Source of the DNA: Thermoplasmatota archaeon
GTDB lineage: Archaea > Thermoplasmatota > E2 > JACPAO01 > JAHFTW01
Direction: 5' to 3'
DNA: 5,387 nucleotides
Assembly: GCA_028289805.1 (NCBI GenBank)
Contig: JANQNI010000166.1
Location: forward strand, 1-5,387
Shown: positions 4,658 through 5,387 of the stretch, piece by piece
Layout: every line of letters starts with the position of its first letter
Numbering within the stretch: position 1 is the first letter of the stretch
The notes under the pieces: generated by a model
The model's input: the letters and a program-made list of their open reading frames with translations, nothing else
Told to the model about the DNA's origin: nothing
The model's database searches: none
Program-made: the position numbers and the translations under genes

Positions 4658-5387
4658 GCCGCGATGTCCGCCCGGTCGTGCCGGTCGAAGTCCGTCGGCA
4701 GGGGCGCCAGCAGGAGGCCGCCGCGCGCCATGCGGATGCGCTCGGTCATGACGCTGTCGTCGTGGACGCTGTGGCCGCTGCCGGGGGCGGTCTCGCGGTC
4801 GGTCAGGGCGGGCACGCCGTCGTTGACCAGGCCGTAGGCGTGGCCCAGCTCGTGCAGCATGATCGTGCGCTCGATGGCGCAGCGTTGGTCGACGCGCTGG
4901 CCGCCCTCCAGGGTGTGGGCGTTCTCGTAGGCGTCCGGGAACAGGAAAATGACGCCCCAGGACTGGCTGGTGCGGCCCAGGCCGTGTCCGTCGGCGCCCA
5001 GGGGCTGGCCGTTGAGGAAGACGACGTGCAGGTGGGCGGCGTCGCCGCGGCCGTGGGTGACGACGGGGCCCTGGTCGGCGAGCTTGCGGTGGACGTCGAT
5101 GAGGGCCTCGTTGCTGTAGAGGCCGTCCTCGGCGGGCATGCGGGCCGGGCTGAGGATGCGGATCTCGCGCTTGTGCGTCAGTTCGTCCAGGCTCTCGCGC
5201 AGCGCCGCGAGGGTGGAGGGGCAGGGGGTGTACCCGTCGGTGGTGTCGACCTCGACGACCAGGTTCGGGTAGGGGTCGTCCAGCAGCAGGGCGGCGGTGA
5301 GGTCGCCGGCGCGGTTGCTCTGCAGCGCCTCGGGCAGGAGGGCCGCGGGGCTCGTGCAGCCGGAGAGGCCGACGCCGAGCAGCGCGA
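4642..5387 (-). CDS. lipoprotein zinc metallopeptidase (HExxHxxG, metzincin-like), start beyond the right edge
   Basis: The minus-strand frame is open from the right edge (first complete codon at 5385) to TGA at 4642-4644, giving 248 visible codons including the stop. The visible N-terminus reads ALLGVGLSGCTSP, the end of a lipoprotein signal peptide with lipobox LSGC (Cys codon 5356-5358). The start therefore lies just outside, and the internal ATG at 5139 is not the start. The protein is probably anchored to the outer face of the membrane. The catalytic core HELGHAYGLVN (zinc site HELGH, codons 4840-4854) is followed by a spacer and GHSVHDDSVM, where the methionine fits a Met-turn and the histidine after GSG may be the third zinc ligand. 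Related zincins as I recall them have HC...C-M here, and in this protein both cysteines would be serine. It is presumably a secreted peptidase of unknown substrate. It converges with, and overlaps, the ribonuclease-like gene. Confidence 0.8.
   Translation of the reverse strand, partial: ALLGVGLSGCTSPAALLPEALQSNRAGDLTAALLLDDPYPNLVVEVDTTDGYTPCPSTLAALRESLDELTHKREIRILSPARMPAEDGLYSNEALIDVHRKLADQGPVVTHGRGDAAHLHVVFLNGQPLGADGHGLGRTSQSWGVIFLFPDAYENAHTLEGGQRVDQRCAIERTIMLHELGHAYGLVNDGVPALTDRETAPGSGHSVHDDSVMTERIRMARGGLLLAPLPTDFDRHDRADIAAYLAG

Noticed and set aside
4642..5139. Peptidase as a complete 165-residue protein starting at ATG 5139
   Set aside because: The frame stays open for 82 more codons to the window edge and contains a lipobox, so this ATG is internal.
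1..5387. CRISPR, tRNA, rRNA, insertion sequence or toxin-antitoxin system
   Set aside because: I looked for regularly spaced repeats, cloverleaf-like segments, transposase or integrase motifs and paired small toxic proteins. None was found.

Overview
This is a GC-rich window (roughly 70% G+C by eye) with seven densely packed protein genes, two of them cut by the window edges. I see no tRNA or rRNA gene, CRISPR array, transposase or integrase. A high-GC archaeon, for example a Thermoplasmatota-type lineage, fits best, but this is an inference. The main support is an AT-rich TATA-like box centred about 25 nt upstream of the ATG at 1847, in an otherwise very GC-rich region. That is the spacing expected for a leaderless archaeal transcript. 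Convincing Shine-Dalgarno sequences are largely missing, and a full beta-CASP RNase-type gene and a lipobox protein are present. A high-GC bacterium is not excluded.

Layout from left to right. (1) Plus strand: the 3' part of an alpha/beta hydrolase gene (to 404) overlaps by 4 nt the start of a HAD-IB-type phosphatase gene (401-1180). (2) The phosphatase gene converges on a PuuD-like five-helix membrane protein gene (1203-1847, minus). A G-quadruplex motif sits at the 22-nt convergent junction. (3) Upstream of the membrane protein gene, still on the minus strand, is a two-gene unit. It holds a 106-residue orphan (2557-2877) followed, 7 nt on, by a 2-hydroxychromene-2-carboxylate isomerase/DsbA-type gene (1923-2549). 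A small hairpin carries the orphan's stop codon in its loop at this junction. (4) A divergent intergenic region (2878-3028) contains a striking 66-bp interrupted palindrome. (5) A 542-residue metallo-beta-lactamase/beta-CASP ribonuclease-like gene (3029-4657, plus) overlaps tail to tail by 16 bp with (6) a lipoprotein HExxH metallopeptidase gene (4642 to beyond 5387, minus).

The genes do not form one obvious pathway. The two likely co-translated pairs are hydrolase/phosphatase and orphan/isomerase. The most interesting non-coding signal is the palindrome. Its outer arms are 15-bp elements that face each divergent gene, and a related element lies upstream of the membrane protein gene, which hints at a shared regulator. 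No gap without a gene exceeds about 150 bases.
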